This document shows, piece after piece, positions 36,277 through 45,329 of a DNA stretch of 64,000 bases; positions within the stretch are counted from its first letter, which is position 1, and every line of letters starts with the position of its first letter. The notes under the pieces are model-generated. The model saw only the letters and a program-made list of their open reading frames with translations. It made no database searches and had not been told where the DNA came from. The DNA comes from Paenibacillus alba (GTDB taxonomy: Bacteria > Bacillota > Bacilli > Paenibacillales > NBRC-103111), in contig NZ_JABMKZ010000023.1 of NCBI RefSeq assembly GCF_013204855.1, positions 1 through 64,000 of the forward strand, in the 5' to 3' direction. A program made the position numbers and the translations under genes.

Positions 36277-36717
36277 TTAGTCGGAGTAGGCAGCTGCGTT
36301 AAAACTTTCTGGGCCTATTCGCGTAGGAGCAATGGCAACACCGCCAGGAATGCTGACGAAGGCTTGATAGACTAAGAATCCTGGATTCGGAGGTATATAG
36401 TCAACTCCCGTTACCGTCATGACACTATTAGCCAAAACTTCCAACAGGCCAACTGCCGGAGCAGACTGCGTAGCGGAATAGACAAGCACAGCGCTAGGTC
36501 CTACTCCTCTGAAAATTGTAATTGTGACAGGTGTCAAGACAGAGACAATAGAAGCTAAAGAAACAGTAGCTGAGAATTGGATGCGAAGATTAGCTCCTGC
36601 ATCAGCTGTGTTCAAGCCAAGCGTACCAAACAAGGCTGGTGTAGAAGAAAGTGGAATGGAAATACCGCCTGTCGTACTAATATTTTGCGAAATTTGTTCG
36701 TCTAGTAAAATCCCCAT
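36277..36717 (-). CDS. Beta-rich, probable spore-surface protein
   Basis: A 146-residue protein of Ala/Ser/Val/Thr-rich beta strands (NLRIQFSATVSLASIVSVLT, VTITIFRGVGPSAVLVYSAT) with few charges and no signal peptide. The composition resembles the C-terminal jelly-roll domains of exosporium and spore-crust proteins. AAGGAGGTC lies 7 nt before the ATG, and a candidate sigma-K -10 lies upstream. It is directly downstream of a GT4/GT2 pair, so it could be a glycosylation target. The family was not recognised with certainty. Confidence 0.6.
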   Translation of the reverse strand: MGILLDEQISQNISTTGGISIPLSSTPALFGTLGLNTADAGANLRIQFSATVSLASIVSVLTPVTITIFRGVGPSAVLVYSATQSAPAVGLLEVLANSVMTVTGVDYIPPNPGFLVYQAFVSIPGGVAIAPTRIGPESFNAAAYSD

Positions 36718-36747
36718 TTACAAGACCTCCTTTCTGAGTTTATACGC

Positions 36748-36756
36748 TATCCTATG
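36748..36756 (-). promoter_or_regulatory. Candidate sigma-K -10 element
   Basis: CATAGGATA on the minus strand fits CATANNNTA about 31 nt upstream of the ATG at 36717. The -35 dinucleotide 17 nt upstream is TC rather than AC, so the match is partial. Confidence 0.35.
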
Positions 36757-36813
36757 CAAGAATCAGAGAATTGACTGGACAAGTTATCTATTTACAATTC
36801 TCAAATTGCCTTA

Positions 36814-37902
36814 TTATTGCACACCTAGCTCTCCCAGCATCGCCATAAACTTCTTGGTATATTTGCGAACCGTGAATCGGACTTTGACATATCGCTCTCC
36901 ATTCGTTCGAATATGATTGCGAAGTTCAGCATTGTACATGAGTTGTTTGGCCAGAACAACGGCTTGATCAATGTCCCCATGGGGAAAGAATAAGCCCGTT
37001 TCATTATGAAAAATGAAATTCCTGACCCCGTCCGAATCTGTTGTAAGCACAGGACAGCGGCAAAGCATAGCCTCCGCAACGGCATAACCGAAACCTTCCA
37101 ATATGGAGGTTGAGCATAGAAATCCGCCCGAGTCGCCAATCATCGAGAAATAGTCAGCCATCTGCTCATGAGGGACGTTCGAATATCGGATCACCCGATC
37201 TTCAATCCCCAGCTCTACGATCTTCTCTTCAAATTTCTTCTGCTCACCGGGTTCATTCAAATCCATATCGCCAAACATCCACAGATACAGATTCGGGATA
37301 GATTGGCTGAGTTGATAGCCTAGCTCAATGAAATCACGCCAGTTTTTATTCGCCTCAATCCGTCCTACCCAAGCGATAACACTATATTTCTTCTGCGGGT
37401 ACGATGTATAGCCGAAATCCTCCATATTCAAGGGATCATCGAAGGAATAGTGCTTTTTATCCGGGAAAAATGTTTCAAGCAACTGCATGATATGGGCAGT
37501 GCGCGGATATAACAAGGCGGACGCATATTTATTCACATTAGCTTCAGCATACTTCAGAATCTCCACAGCAGTTTCCATCGTGCCAAGTCCCTGAATCTCA
37601 TAAATGAGCGGATTCTTGTAACCGCTGGCGCGAATCTTCTGCAGCAATTCAAAATCGGTGCAGACGATGATCGCGTCATAATTTTCCCGCTGGAGCAAAT
37701 CTTCTATATCCTTGTTCGTATTGCCAATATGTGTTTTTATATGTTTAATATTGCGCCGTCCATTGCCGTCAAATTTATAGAGCATATGGCATTCGATACC
37801 GATCTTTTGCAAAGCTTCGCAGCGTATTCGATTTAAGGTGTCCATGCCGCCGCTTGGGTTATAGAACGTAAATAAAATTTTCATAGCCCGGCCCGCTTTC
37901 AT
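36814..37902 (-). CDS. Family 4 glycosyltransferase
   Basis: A 362-residue GT4 protein (GT-B fold). YNPSGGMDTLNRIRCEAL opens the acceptor half; the donor half has VIAWVGRIEANKNWRDFIEL, and the nucleotide-sugar site SILEGFGYAVAEAMLCRCPV carries the E-x7-E pattern. It overlaps the upstream GT2 stop as ATGA at 37902; ATG 37884 (MKILFTFYNP) is an alternative. It is a close paralogue of the GT4 at 43399-44463. Each of the two sits beside genes for beta-rich surface-type proteins. Confidence 0.85.
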   Translation of the reverse strand: MKAGRAMKILFTFYNPSGGMDTLNRIRCEALQKIGIECHMLYKFDGNGRRNIKHIKTHIGNTNKDIEDLLQRENYDAIIVCTDFELLQKIRASGYKNPLIYEIQGLGTMETAVEILKYAEANVNKYASALLYPRTAHIMQLLETFFPDKKHYSFDDPLNMEDFGYTSYPQKKYSVIAWVGRIEANKNWRDFIELGYQLSQSIPNLYLWMFGDMDLNEPGEQKKFEEKIVELGIEDRVIRYSNVPHEQMADYFSMIGDSGGFLCSTSILEGFGYAVAEAMLCRCPVLTTDSDGVRNFIFHNETGLFFPHGDIDQAVVLAKQLMYNAELRNHIRTNGERYVKVRFTVRKYTKKFMAMLGELGVQ

Positions 37903-39101
37903 ACTAGATGTTTCTTAATTTGGTAAGCAAAAAAATGCACCGTGCGGAAAAGCTCGTTGAAATAAGATTTATCATCATTCTCATATTTGCGATATCCAAT
38001 CAAATTATCTTTAGTAAAATAATTGGACATGTAATCCGGCGCTTTGGTGCTTAACTCCCGGACTAGGGTTTCCATCTGGAGATGTTGGGGCAAAGGCTCT
38101 TTCCCCAATACAAAGGTGAGAGGTGTTTTCGTAAACTGTGAAGCATAGAAAATAGCCTTTTCTTCATCCACTTGAGGAAAAAACTTATAGGTTACTGCTG
38201 GATGTGCAATTTTAGAAATCTCATAAGTAGCTGCTCGATCTGAAGAACAGTCCAAAATGTGCAATTCATAATTGCTAAAGGATTGTTCATATAGGCTTTC
38301 CAAACAAGCGATACCCTGTTCATCCAATTGTTTCACACTGAATAGCACGGTCACTAGCGGTGCAATGCCCCGCCTCATTCTAGCCTCATATCGCGCCAAG
38401 TGGTAGGCGTATCTCCATTTGCGATGGTTATCGGTCGTTTGCAAGGTAGCTGAAATGCTGAACGTGGAATTGACGCGATAATCAACAAGCTCCACAGGAA
38501 TATATTTGATGTCGCAAAGCTCGGTTAAGCGAAGCCAGTATTCATAATCCTCGACAGGTTCAAGATAATACCCTTCAATTTGCTTGGCATATTGCGATTT
38601 ATACATGAATGATACGCCTGTTATGCAAGCATCCAGAAGCGCTTCTCTGGGTTGGGATTGATACTGTCTCAGCAGCGCCAATGTTTGCTCCGTATCCAAC
38701 GAACGATCTTCCCCATCTATGGTGCAAAATGAACTATAGACAAGGCCAATTTCTTCAGGACAACGAGCAAGCGCATGGCGCAGCACCGAAATAAATTGCG
38801 GATAATAAATATTGTCACTGGATACCCAAGTCACATATTTCATCCTCGGATCTGCAAATAACACCTCAAAACCACGGTTTAACGCTTTAGCCACACCTAG
38901 ATTGACTTCATTCACGACAAACTCTACTCGGGGGTCTCCACCGACCAGTTGTTTGGAAAGCTTCAGCATCTCCATGTCTCCGTCGATCACAATAATGAAT
39001 CGAAACTGTTTAAATGTCTGATTCAATATCGACTTTATTGCAGCGCTTAGATATTCACGTTTTTGCTTGTATACGGGCATAACGATTCCAACTTCAATCA
39101 T
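37899..39101 (-). CDS. Family 2 glycosyltransferase, two-part
   Basis: A 400-residue protein. The N-terminal 210 residues are a GT2 domain (VGIVMPVYKQKREYLSAAIK, VTWVSSDNIYYP with the SDN metal site, and the EDYEYWLRL acceptor motif). The C-terminal 170 residues contain a second, diverged GT2-like half (LVTVLFSVKQLDEQGIACLE, YELHILDCSSD) that lacks an obvious DxD. It is coupled to the downstream GT4. Confidence 0.82.
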   Translation of the reverse strand: MIEVGIVMPVYKQKREYLSAAIKSILNQTFKQFRFIIVIDGDMEMLKLSKQLVGGDPRVEFVVNEVNLGVAKALNRGFEVLFADPRMKYVTWVSSDNIYYPQFISVLRHALARCPEEIGLVYSSFCTIDGEDRSLDTEQTLALLRQYQSQPREALLDACITGVSFMYKSQYAKQIEGYYLEPVEDYEYWLRLTELCDIKYIPVELVDYRVNSTFSISATLQTTDNHRKWRYAYHLARYEARMRRGIAPLVTVLFSVKQLDEQGIACLESLYEQSFSNYELHILDCSSDRAATYEISKIAHPAVTYKFFPQVDEEKAIFYASQFTKTPLTFVLGKEPLPQHLQMETLVRELSTKAPDYMSNYFTKDNLIGYRKYENDDKSYFNELFRTVHFFAYQIKKHLV

Positions 39102-39199
39102 GGATTCGAACCCCTTCCTTGCCTTATTACTAATAGCTTATTTCTCTACGTAGTCATTTGATTGTGTTCGTAACCAGTTACTTGTCTAAAATGCAAAAA

Positions 39200-39229
39200 A
39201 AGAAGGCCGCGACTCACGTCCACCTTCTT
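39200..39229 (-). terminator. Possible minus-strand terminator
   Basis: AAGAAGG pairs with CCTTCTT; the minus strand then reads TTTTTTT. No gene ends just upstream of it, so it may stop transcription across the adjacent repeat. Confidence 0.45.
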
Positions 39230-39316
39230 GTATCAACGCTTTTGTACCTTCAGCGAGGTCAGCAGCTTCACAGACATTGGATCAACTACGGAAATTCGGG
39301 GAAAATCCACTGTGGG

Positions 39317-39493
39317 AGGAACTATGATCCTCTATTTAGCTCAGAATCGGATATTTGCAGCTGAAAGGGAAGTAGGATCCCTTATTCCAGCATTTCCTGC
39401 TTAGAATCAACGTTTTCGCCGAAATAGCATACCACAGTTCCCTCTCATGCTACTTTTCCCCCGTTCTCCGTCAATTAGCGGATCCTAGTTCCT
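39317..39493 (-). repeat. Dispersed intergenic repeat, family 2, copy 2
   Basis: Read on the minus strand it starts GGAACTAGGATCCGCTAATT and ends GCTAAATAGAGGATCATAG followed by TTCC, matching the two ends of the copy at 139-268 on the opposite strand. The inner part is diverged and longer. The 520-bp gap 39102-39622 contains this repeat and two hairpins and no gene. Confidence 0.55.
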
Positions 39494-39567
39494 TCTCGGG
39501 TTCAATGTCAATTGAATTCAGCTGGAATGGGTCAGACTCCGATGGATTAGCTACTCTCAACTAGCAT

Positions 39568-39607
39568 CAAAAAAAGTGAAAGCCTTGTACAACAAGGACT
39601 TTCACTT
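39568..39607 (-). terminator. Terminator of the small surface-protein gene
   Basis: AAGTGAAAG-CCTTGT pairs with ACAAGGACTTTCACTT (one mismatch); the minus strand continues TTTTTTT. It is 16 nt downstream of the stop at 39623. Confidence 0.85.
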
Positions 39608-39622
39608 ACTGGATTCAATTAA

Positions 39623-39994
39623 TTAGCTTAAAGCTGAAATGAACGCAAGTTCAGGTTGCAAGACTCTTGTGTCAGGAATCGGATTTCCAAATGTGTCGGT
39701 AGCAAAAACAGTTGGAATGGTCAGGTTCGGTGTCGAACTGTCAATTTCAATCTGAACTTCATAAGCCATAATACCCACTATTGAAAATGTGTGAATATCC
39801 ACAAAACCCGATGCCACGTAGTACCCTGTGAAATGCAAGGGAGTTTTCGCAACGCCAGTTCCCATCGCATAAAATATTTTCACGAGAACCAGCGCTGTAT
39901 TCGTTGGATCATCATTCGTAATATTGACAATGACATTCGCTGCAGAAGTTCCGCCGTCATTCGTATTGTTGATTAAACCAGTTGTATATACCAT
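39623..39994 (-). CDS. Small beta-rich, probable surface protein
   Basis: A 123-residue protein starting MVYTTGLINNTNDGGTSAAN with alternating beta strands (ALVLVKIFYAMG, YEVQIEIDSSTPNLTIPTVF) and a hydrophobic end, RVLQPELAFISALS. It has no signal peptide. AAGGGAGGTGG precedes the ATG. Its size and Asn/Thr/Ser-rich composition resemble the other small beta proteins in this cluster (36277 and 44481 genes). It is monocistronic. No named family recognised. Confidence 0.6.
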   Translation of the reverse strand: MVYTTGLINNTNDGGTSAANVIVNITNDDPTNTALVLVKIFYAMGTGVAKTPLHFTGYYVASGFVDIHTFSIVGIMAYEVQIEIDSSTPNLTIPTVFATDTFGNPIPDTRVLQPELAFISALS

Positions 39995-40099
39995 CTATGT
40001 CCACCTCCCTTCTATGAATCTACCAATAATATATTCATTCCTCGCTAGAATGATTGGACAAATATGCAGACTTAGGGGGGGTTATTACCTAAATAATTG

Positions 40100-40668
40100 C
40101 CTGCTGAGCCTGCGTTTTTGGCAGGCTCAGGTTACTTTCCACTGGGGATGCTCTTTACCCACGCCGAGACTGCCTTTTTCACCCTCTCAGCGCGGGGTGG
40201 ATGGTTTTTACCTGCTGAGCCTGCGTTTTTGGCGGGCTCAGGTTACTTTCCACTGGGGGATGCTCTTTACCCACGCCGAGACTGCCTTTTCCACCCGCTC
40301 GGAGCGGGGTGGATGGTTTTTACCTGCTGAGCCTGCGTTTTTGGCAGGCTCAGGTTACTTTCCACTGGGGGATGCTCTTTTCCCACGCCGAGACTGCCTT
40401 TTCCACCCGCTCGGAGCGGGGTGGAGGCTTTTTGCCTGCTGAGCCTGCGTTTTTGGCAGGCTCAGGTTACTTTCCACTGGGGATGCTCTTTTCCCACGCC
40501 GAGACTGTCTTTTCCACCCGCTCGGAGCGGGGTGGAGGCTTTTTGCCTGCTGAGCCTGCGTTTTTGGCAGGCTCAGGTTACTTTCCACTGGGGGATGCTC
40601 TTTTCCCACGCCGAGACTGCCTTTTCCACCCGCTCGGAGCGGGGTGGAGGCTTTTCACGTGCTGAGCC
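40100..40668 (+). repeat. Tandem array of five 111-112 bp hairpin-bearing units
   Basis: Units begin CCTGCTGAGCCTGCG at 40100, 40211, 40323, 40435 and 40546, with a partial sixth at 40658. Each unit has two inverted repeats: TGAGCCTGC-GTTTTTG-GCAGGCTCA (9-bp stem; one T:G change in unit 2) and CCACCCGCTCGGAGCGGGGTGG. Units are over 90 percent alike by eye. The open frames through the array on both strands are repeat artefacts without ribosome-binding sites. The 850-bp gap 39995-40852 contains only this array and a terminator. Confidence 0.92.
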
Positions 40669-40800
40669 TGCCTACGCATAGAAAAAATGGATTAGGCTTG
40701 CTTTCTCTCCAAAAAGGAGCGTCCACGTTTAGAGGCAGATCGTATCGCCAACGAAAGTCGTTTTCGCGAACCGAAAACTTATTCTTTCTCTATGCAATTA

Positions 40801-40835
40801 CAAAAAAAGGCATTGGAGGATAACCTCCAAATGCC
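40801..40835 (-). terminator. Terminator of the Asp-box protein genes
   Basis: GGCATTGGAGG pairs with CCTCCAAATGCC (one bulge); the minus strand continues TTTTTTTG. It is 18 nt downstream of the stop at 40853. Confidence 0.85.
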
Positions 40836-40852
40836 TGATACCCCCCAATGCC

Positions 40853-42070
40853 CTATGTTCCTGAAAAGATTGCTTGTGCCCCTGTACTTGTATCTGTCCA
40901 AACACCGATAAAATCTGCTGGTGGACTGCTGGCAATGTCGATATAGTAGCCGATCGTTGTCACCGGTGTAGCGCTTCCCGCATTCGGATTGCTGGGGGCT
41001 GTGCTTAATTGTGAAACGACAAACGTGTTGCCTCCGTTAGATGATTCGGCAACATAAGTATTTAAATCAAAACCATCCGCCTGATTCGAATAGTAAATGA
41101 CGGTGATTAGACCGGTTTTTGGCGAGACGGCGATCGATGGGAAAAAGTTTTGAAAGCCTGGCCCGCTATTCGATATTAATAATGGGGCGCTCCATGTCAC
41201 GCCGTCATCCAACGATGTGGATAAAAAGATAGCCGCATACCCAAGCCTGTTGTCCTGCCAAGTTACATAGACATTCCCGCTTGTCGGAAATGATGACGTA
41301 TCTGTCGCAATATTGGCAGATGTCAGCACAAGAAATCCATAGCCTGGCACTGGCAGCACATCGGGAACAAGCGTCACAGGAGATACCGAAACCGCAGGCA
41401 AGAAGGTTTCTCCCCCATCTAGAGAACGGCTAACTTTGAATTCCGTAGTTGGGCTCAGTGTAATATAAGCCACATAGACAATCCCCGAAAGCCCGATACC
41501 AATATCGGATCGCGTTACGATGCTAGCCTCTGGAGATACGAGTACGGACTGCTGCCATGTAACTCCCCCATCCAGTGACCGTTGAAAAAAGATCGTGGAT
41601 CCACCAATGACATCCGTATTGAATCCGTGAACATAAATCAAATAGGAATTCCCTTGGAAAGAGCTGGCCTGCGCATTATCGATTTCCACGATGACCTGCA
41701 CATTATTCGTAAAGGTGCCAAAGCCGGGCGCTACGATAATAGGAGCAGAAAACGTCATGCCATTATCTGTAGAACGATAGACAACGATTGTGCCGGATAC
41801 GGTATTAAATACATGCGATGCCACGAGGAAAATACTTGAAAATCCATAAGCCACTACATTGGATTCCCCTCCCAGAAAACCGCTTGGAAGCGGCAAAATG
41901 GTCGGCGACCAGGTGTTGCCTGAATCCGTAGAGAGATACACCGCAACAAGCGGTGGTCCCGAAGTAAAATCGGTAGCGCCAACGAGAATAATATTCGGAT
42001 TCAACCAATTAACGGCGACATACGGTTGCTGAGCAAGCGTGCCTGGGGGTGAGACCTGAACATTAGCCAT
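40853..42070 (-). CDS. Asp-box (BNR) beta-propeller protein
   Basis: A 405-residue sialidase-like propeller. Six Asp-box turns of the form SxDxGxTW/F are visible: STDSGNTW, STDNGMTF, SLDGGVTW, SLDGGETF, SLDDGVTW and SSNGGNTF. It has no signal peptide and no recognisable Arg-Ile-Pro catalytic segment, so a structural or binding role on the spore surface is more likely than sialidase activity. The start at 42070 (ANVQVSPPG) follows AAGGAGGATGG. It is paralogous over its full length to the upstream gene, 33 nt away. Confidence 0.8.
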   Translation of the reverse strand: MANVQVSPPGTLAQQPYVAVNWLNPNIILVGATDFTSGPPLVAVYLSTDSGNTWSPTILPLPSGFLGGESNVVAYGFSSIFLVASHVFNTVSGTIVVYRSTDNGMTFSAPIIVAPGFGTFTNNVQVIVEIDNAQASSFQGNSYLIYVHGFNTDVIGGSTIFFQRSLDGGVTWQQSVLVSPEASIVTRSDIGIGLSGIVYVAYITLSPTTEFKVSRSLDGGETFLPAVSVSPVTLVPDVLPVPGYGFLVLTSANIATDTSSFPTSGNVYVTWQDNRLGYAAIFLSTSLDDGVTWSAPLLISNSGPGFQNFFPSIAVSPKTGLITVIYYSNQADGFDLNTYVAESSNGGNTFVVSQLSTAPSNPNAGSATPVTTIGYYIDIASSPPADFIGVWTDTSTGAQAIFSGT

Positions 42071-42103
42071 AACCATCCTCCTTATTTCACGTAATGGATT
42101 TAC

Positions 42104-43339
42104 TTAGGGATTATTATTTCCTGCAAAAATGGTCTGCGTGCCTGTCCTCGTATCTGTCCAAACACCTAGAAAGTCATCGGGTGGTACGATGGTCAAATCA
42201 ATGTAATCCCCAATTAGAGGTGTAGGCGTAGGACTGTTCCCATTCGGGTTAAAAGATACGGTGGAGACTCTGGAATTGACGAAGGTCAAGCCTCCATCAC
42301 TCGATTCAGCAACGAAAGTATCCAAATCAAAGCCATCCAGTTGATTCGTATAATATAAAATTTTCACTGTCCCTGTTTTGGGAGAAACGGCGATAGCCGG
42401 GAAGAAATTCTGTGATCCCGCCGGAGCGTTCGTTACTGAAATCGGAGCATTCCAGGTTTGTCCTTGGTCTAGGGATCTGGAGAGGAAAATGTCCGCATAC
42501 CCTTGGCTGTTATCCTGCCAAACGGCATACAGATTTCCGCTGGTCCCTGGGGTCAGCGACGTATCGGCTGCCATATTGGAGAAATTAAGCACACGAAACT
42601 CGTAACCGGTAACAGGAAGGGGACTCGGAACAAGGACAACATTGGAGACAAAGATGGGTGATCCGAAGGTCGTCCCTCCGTCCAATGAAATTCGAATGTA
42701 AAAAGCGGGATTTACCGAACTGACATCGATCCATCCCAAGGTCACCGTCCCTTTCAAACTGACCGCCACATCAGCCCGTTCCGTATCCTCCATCAAGTCC
42801 GAGAGGAACTGTGGCTGGTCCCATGTAAGTCCGCCGTCTGTTGAGCGTTGAAAGCCAGCTACGGAGTTGCCTCCCAGATCGACATTGTACTGCCGGTTAT
42901 ATGTGACATACACATAGCCCAAATAGGGGCTGGATTGCGCATTATCAATAATAATTTTCGTCCAGTCGTTATTGATAAAAGTGCCGTAGCCCTTATTGAC
43001 AAAAATAGGATCTGAAAAGGTCACGCCGTTGTCCGTTGACCGATAAGCAACAACCGTCCCATCGGAATCACCGGGAAACACATGCGCTGAGACGATGAAC
43101 AAATTCGGAAAACCGTAGGCAACAAATCCTGCTTCAGCTCCGGTATAACCCGGAGGCAATGGCAGCAGTGCATTAACCCAATTCACGCCGCCATTAATCG
43201 AGCGATAGATCCCAATCAATGGAGGCCCAGAGGAAAAGTCTGTTGCCGTTGCCATGACTGTCGTTAGATCCAGTAAATTCACGGCAACTGAGGGCTCCTG
43301 CTTCGGATTACCACTGGGAGTCACTTGATAATTCGCCAC
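42104..43339 (-). CDS. Asp-box (BNR) beta-propeller protein, paralogue
   Basis: A 411-residue paralogue of the preceding entry, sharing the N-terminal pattern ANYQVTPSG, TDFSSGPPLIGIY and the C-terminal end DFLGVWTDTRTGTQTIF. It has six Asp boxes (SINGGVNW, STDNGVTF, STDGGLTW, SLDGGTTF, SLDQGQTW, SSDGGLTF). The start is GTG at 43339 behind AAGGAGGAAG, which aligns with the paralogue's start; a longer ATG frame to 43387 has no site. It lacks a signal peptide. It lies 59 nt after the GT4 gene, so all may be one transcript. Confidence 0.8.
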   Translation of the reverse strand: MANYQVTPSGNPKQEPSVAVNLLDLTTVMATATDFSSGPPLIGIYRSINGGVNWVNALLPLPPGYTGAEAGFVAYGFPNLFIVSAHVFPGDSDGTVVAYRSTDNGVTFSDPIFVNKGYGTFINNDWTKIIIDNAQSSPYLGYVYVTYNRQYNVDLGGNSVAGFQRSTDGGLTWDQPQFLSDLMEDTERADVAVSLKGTVTLGWIDVSSVNPAFYIRISLDGGTTFGSPIFVSNVVLVPSPLPVTGYEFRVLNFSNMAADTSLTPGTSGNLYAVWQDNSQGYADIFLSRSLDQGQTWNAPISVTNAPAGSQNFFPAIAVSPKTGTVKILYYTNQLDGFDLDTFVAESSDGGLTFVNSRVSTVSFNPNGNSPTPTPLIGDYIDLTIVPPDDFLGVWTDTRTGTQTIFAGNNNP

Positions 43340-43398
43340 GATACTTCCTCCTTCGATGACATTCATTGTAGCTTGCCTCATAAGCATTCTTGCTTTTC

Positions 43399-44463
43399 TT
43401 ATAGGCTGTCGAGCATAGCCTTGAAATGCTGGGCATAGGTATCTGCGCTGAAATTGCGCTCCACATGAAGCTGAGCTGCCGCACGTATCGATTCCCGCAA
43501 TTCCAAGTTCCCCATCAATTCCTTGGCCTCAACGATCGCTTGCGCAATATGCCCTTGTTGATAGTATTTGCCTGTGGCATTGTGATAGATCGAGCTGGAT
43601 ACACCGTCCGAATATGTCGATAGGACCGGGCAGCGGCAGCTCATGGCTTCCAAAACAGCATAAGGAGCCCCTTCTACTTTAGAAGTTGAACACAACAGTC
43701 CTCCGGAATCCCCGATCATGGAAAAATAGCTTGGCATCTGAGCATGCTCTACATTGGATCGCAAGGTCAGATGCTCCTTCAGGTGTAGCTGCTCCACGAG
43801 CTCATGAAATTGAACCCGTTCCTCCGGCACCGCTAAGTGGTGATCCTCAAACATCCACAACTGTAATTTGGGGTATCCATGATGAATTAAGGTGTGGCCG
43901 ATTTGTAAAAACTCACGCCAATTTTTATTGTCCTGAATACGCCCGAGCCAGCCGATTATCGGTTCTTGAGCTTTAGGCAGAGCCCGATAGGTAAAGTATT
44001 GCGAATCAAACGCATTATTGAAATTAAACCGGGGAATAGCGGGAAATAATTCTTCAAATAATGCAGCGATATGCGGCGTTCGCGGGTTAAGCAATCCTGC
44101 GACATTACCATTCACGTATGGGATGGCCAATGTAAGCTCTTTCCGAGCCACATCCTTGGGACCATATCCCTGCACTTCCAGCACCAGCTTGCCGGTATAT
44201 CCAAGCAAGCGAAATCTTGGAAAGGATACGTAATCTGTCGTCACCACAATCGCGTCATAATTGCCTTTATCAATGATCTGTTTAATTTCAATATCGTTTC
44301 TAGTTACATAGTAAGGATTCTCTGATTTATTTTGGATCCCGGCTCCCCAGCCATAGTAGAGGCAATCACCATGAATGCCATAAGGTTTAAGCGCCTTGCA
44401 TCTCAGACGGTTCAAGGTATCCACCCCGCCGCTTGGCACATAATAAACGAAAAGAACATTCAC
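43399..44463 (-). CDS. Family 4 glycosyltransferase
   Basis: A 354-residue GT4 enzyme. YYVPSGGVDTLNRLRCKAL opens it; IIGWLGRIQDNKNWREFLQI and the site SKVEGAPYAVLEAMSCRCPV follow. It is paralogous to the GT4 at 36814-37902. The start is GTG at 44463 behind GAGGAG, aligning with the paralogue's MKILF. An in-frame TTG at 44484 overlaps the previous stop. It lies between small beta proteins and two Asp-box proteins. Confidence 0.85.
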   Translation of the reverse strand: MNVLFVYYVPSGGVDTLNRLRCKALKPYGIHGDCLYYGWGAGIQNKSENPYYVTRNDIEIKQIIDKGNYDAIVVTTDYVSFPRFRLLGYTGKLVLEVQGYGPKDVARKELTLAIPYVNGNVAGLLNPRTPHIAALFEELFPAIPRFNFNNAFDSQYFTYRALPKAQEPIIGWLGRIQDNKNWREFLQIGHTLIHHGYPKLQLWMFEDHHLAVPEERVQFHELVEQLHLKEHLTLRSNVEHAQMPSYFSMIGDSGGLLCSTSKVEGAPYAVLEAMSCRCPVLSTYSDGVSSSIYHNATGKYYQQGHIAQAIVEAKELMGNLELRESIRAAAQLHVERNFSADTYAQHFKAMLDSL

Positions 44464-44480
44464 ATTGTTCTCCTCTTTTC

Positions 44481-44828
44481 TCAATGGATTCGGACAAAAT
44501 TATCTTGTGTGAATATCGCGACCACATGTCCATTGCTTTTCATATGCAGGGTGACAGCTGTCGTGGCGTAAGTGTTGATATTGGTTACAAGCAGCAAAGA
44601 AAAGGACTCATAATTCGTATAAATATCAGGGATATGAATGACGGAATTAGCTGCGTGCACAGGATTCAAATGATATAAGTACGTAAAGGTCGTTCCCGAA
44701 GGATTCGTCCCCTGAATCAGCATATCGAATTCCTCATTGCCTAAGTTTTGCAAAGTAATATCAATAGACTGAATATATTTAGAATTGATCGCATGGCTTT
44801 CACTGGCTTCTATTCGAAAAATTGACAT
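44481..44828 (-). CDS. Small beta-rich protein
   Basis: A 115-residue protein (RIEASESHAINSKYIQSIDI, SFSLLLVTNINTYATTAVTL) with about eight beta strands and no signal peptide. It has no recognised family. GAGGAAGGTGAACGA precedes the ATG. Its composition is like the beta-sandwich proteins nearby. It is probably co-transcribed with the GT4 gene downstream. Confidence 0.6.
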   Translation of the reverse strand: MSIFRIEASESHAINSKYIQSIDITLQNLGNEEFDMLIQGTNPSGTTFTYLYHLNPVHAANSVIHIPDIYTNYESFSLLLVTNINTYATTAVTLHMKSNGHVVAIFTQDNFVRIH

Positions 44829-44859
44829 TCGTTCACCTTCCTCGTACCCATTGGCTTCT

Positions 44860-45243
44860 TTATTCCATAACCGTGCATTTCAAAAGATAAGGACCCACGA
44901 TAATCGCGCGATGCTCTGATGAAAGGACAGATAAGTAGTAAACGTGAACGGGATTTTCCCCGATTTCAATTTGCTCCACGATGGTATGCGCACTTACGAA
45001 GCAAGATTCCAATGTCCAGTATATGACAGGTCCGTCCGGAGCATCTTTGCGCAAAACAATTTCGATCTCCCCCATATCCCAGTTCATCGGCTTCTCCCAT
45101 CCCACTTCCATCTGCAGAATGATTCGATTCCCTGGACTAACATGCATAGCAATGACCGAGGTAAGCACAACTTCCTTATCCGTTATCAAAAACGGCGTAA
45201 ATGTCCCCTCATTTGCTGAGTTTGCATGCGTGTACTTTTGCAT
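44860..45243 (-). CDS. Small beta-rich protein
   Basis: A 127-residue protein if ATG 45243 is used; GGAGAGGA lies just upstream. Starts at 45324 or 45318 would add 25-27 residues but have no good site. Segments such as VVLTSVIAMHVSPGNRIILQ and YYLSVLSSEHRAIIVGPYLL suggest a beta sandwich. A candidate sigma-K -10 box lies upstream. Function unknown. It heads the run towards the GT4 and Asp-box genes. Confidence 0.6.
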   Translation of the reverse strand: MQKYTHANSANEGTFTPFLITDKEVVLTSVIAMHVSPGNRIILQMEVGWEKPMNWDMGEIEIVLRKDAPDGPVIYWTLESCFVSAHTIVEQIEIGENPVHVYYLSVLSSEHRAIIVGPYLLKCTVME

Positions 45244-45329
45244 AGTCGTCACTTCCTCTCCAAATCGCTTGTTGACCTCGCCCCAAAATAGGTGCAATCG
45301 GTGTTCAGGTTCCTGCATGTTCACTCTAT

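Noticed and set aside
40100..40668. CRISPR array
   Set aside because: Units of 111-112 bp are directly adjoining with no unique spacers, and there are no cas genes.
40097..40681. Coding frames across the tandem array on both strands
   Set aside because: Repeated Leu-Arg-Phe-Trp peptides simply reflect the DNA repeat; no start sites.
40853..43339. Active secreted sialidases
   Set aside because: Only Asp boxes are visible; no signal peptide and no Arg-Ile-Pro motif.
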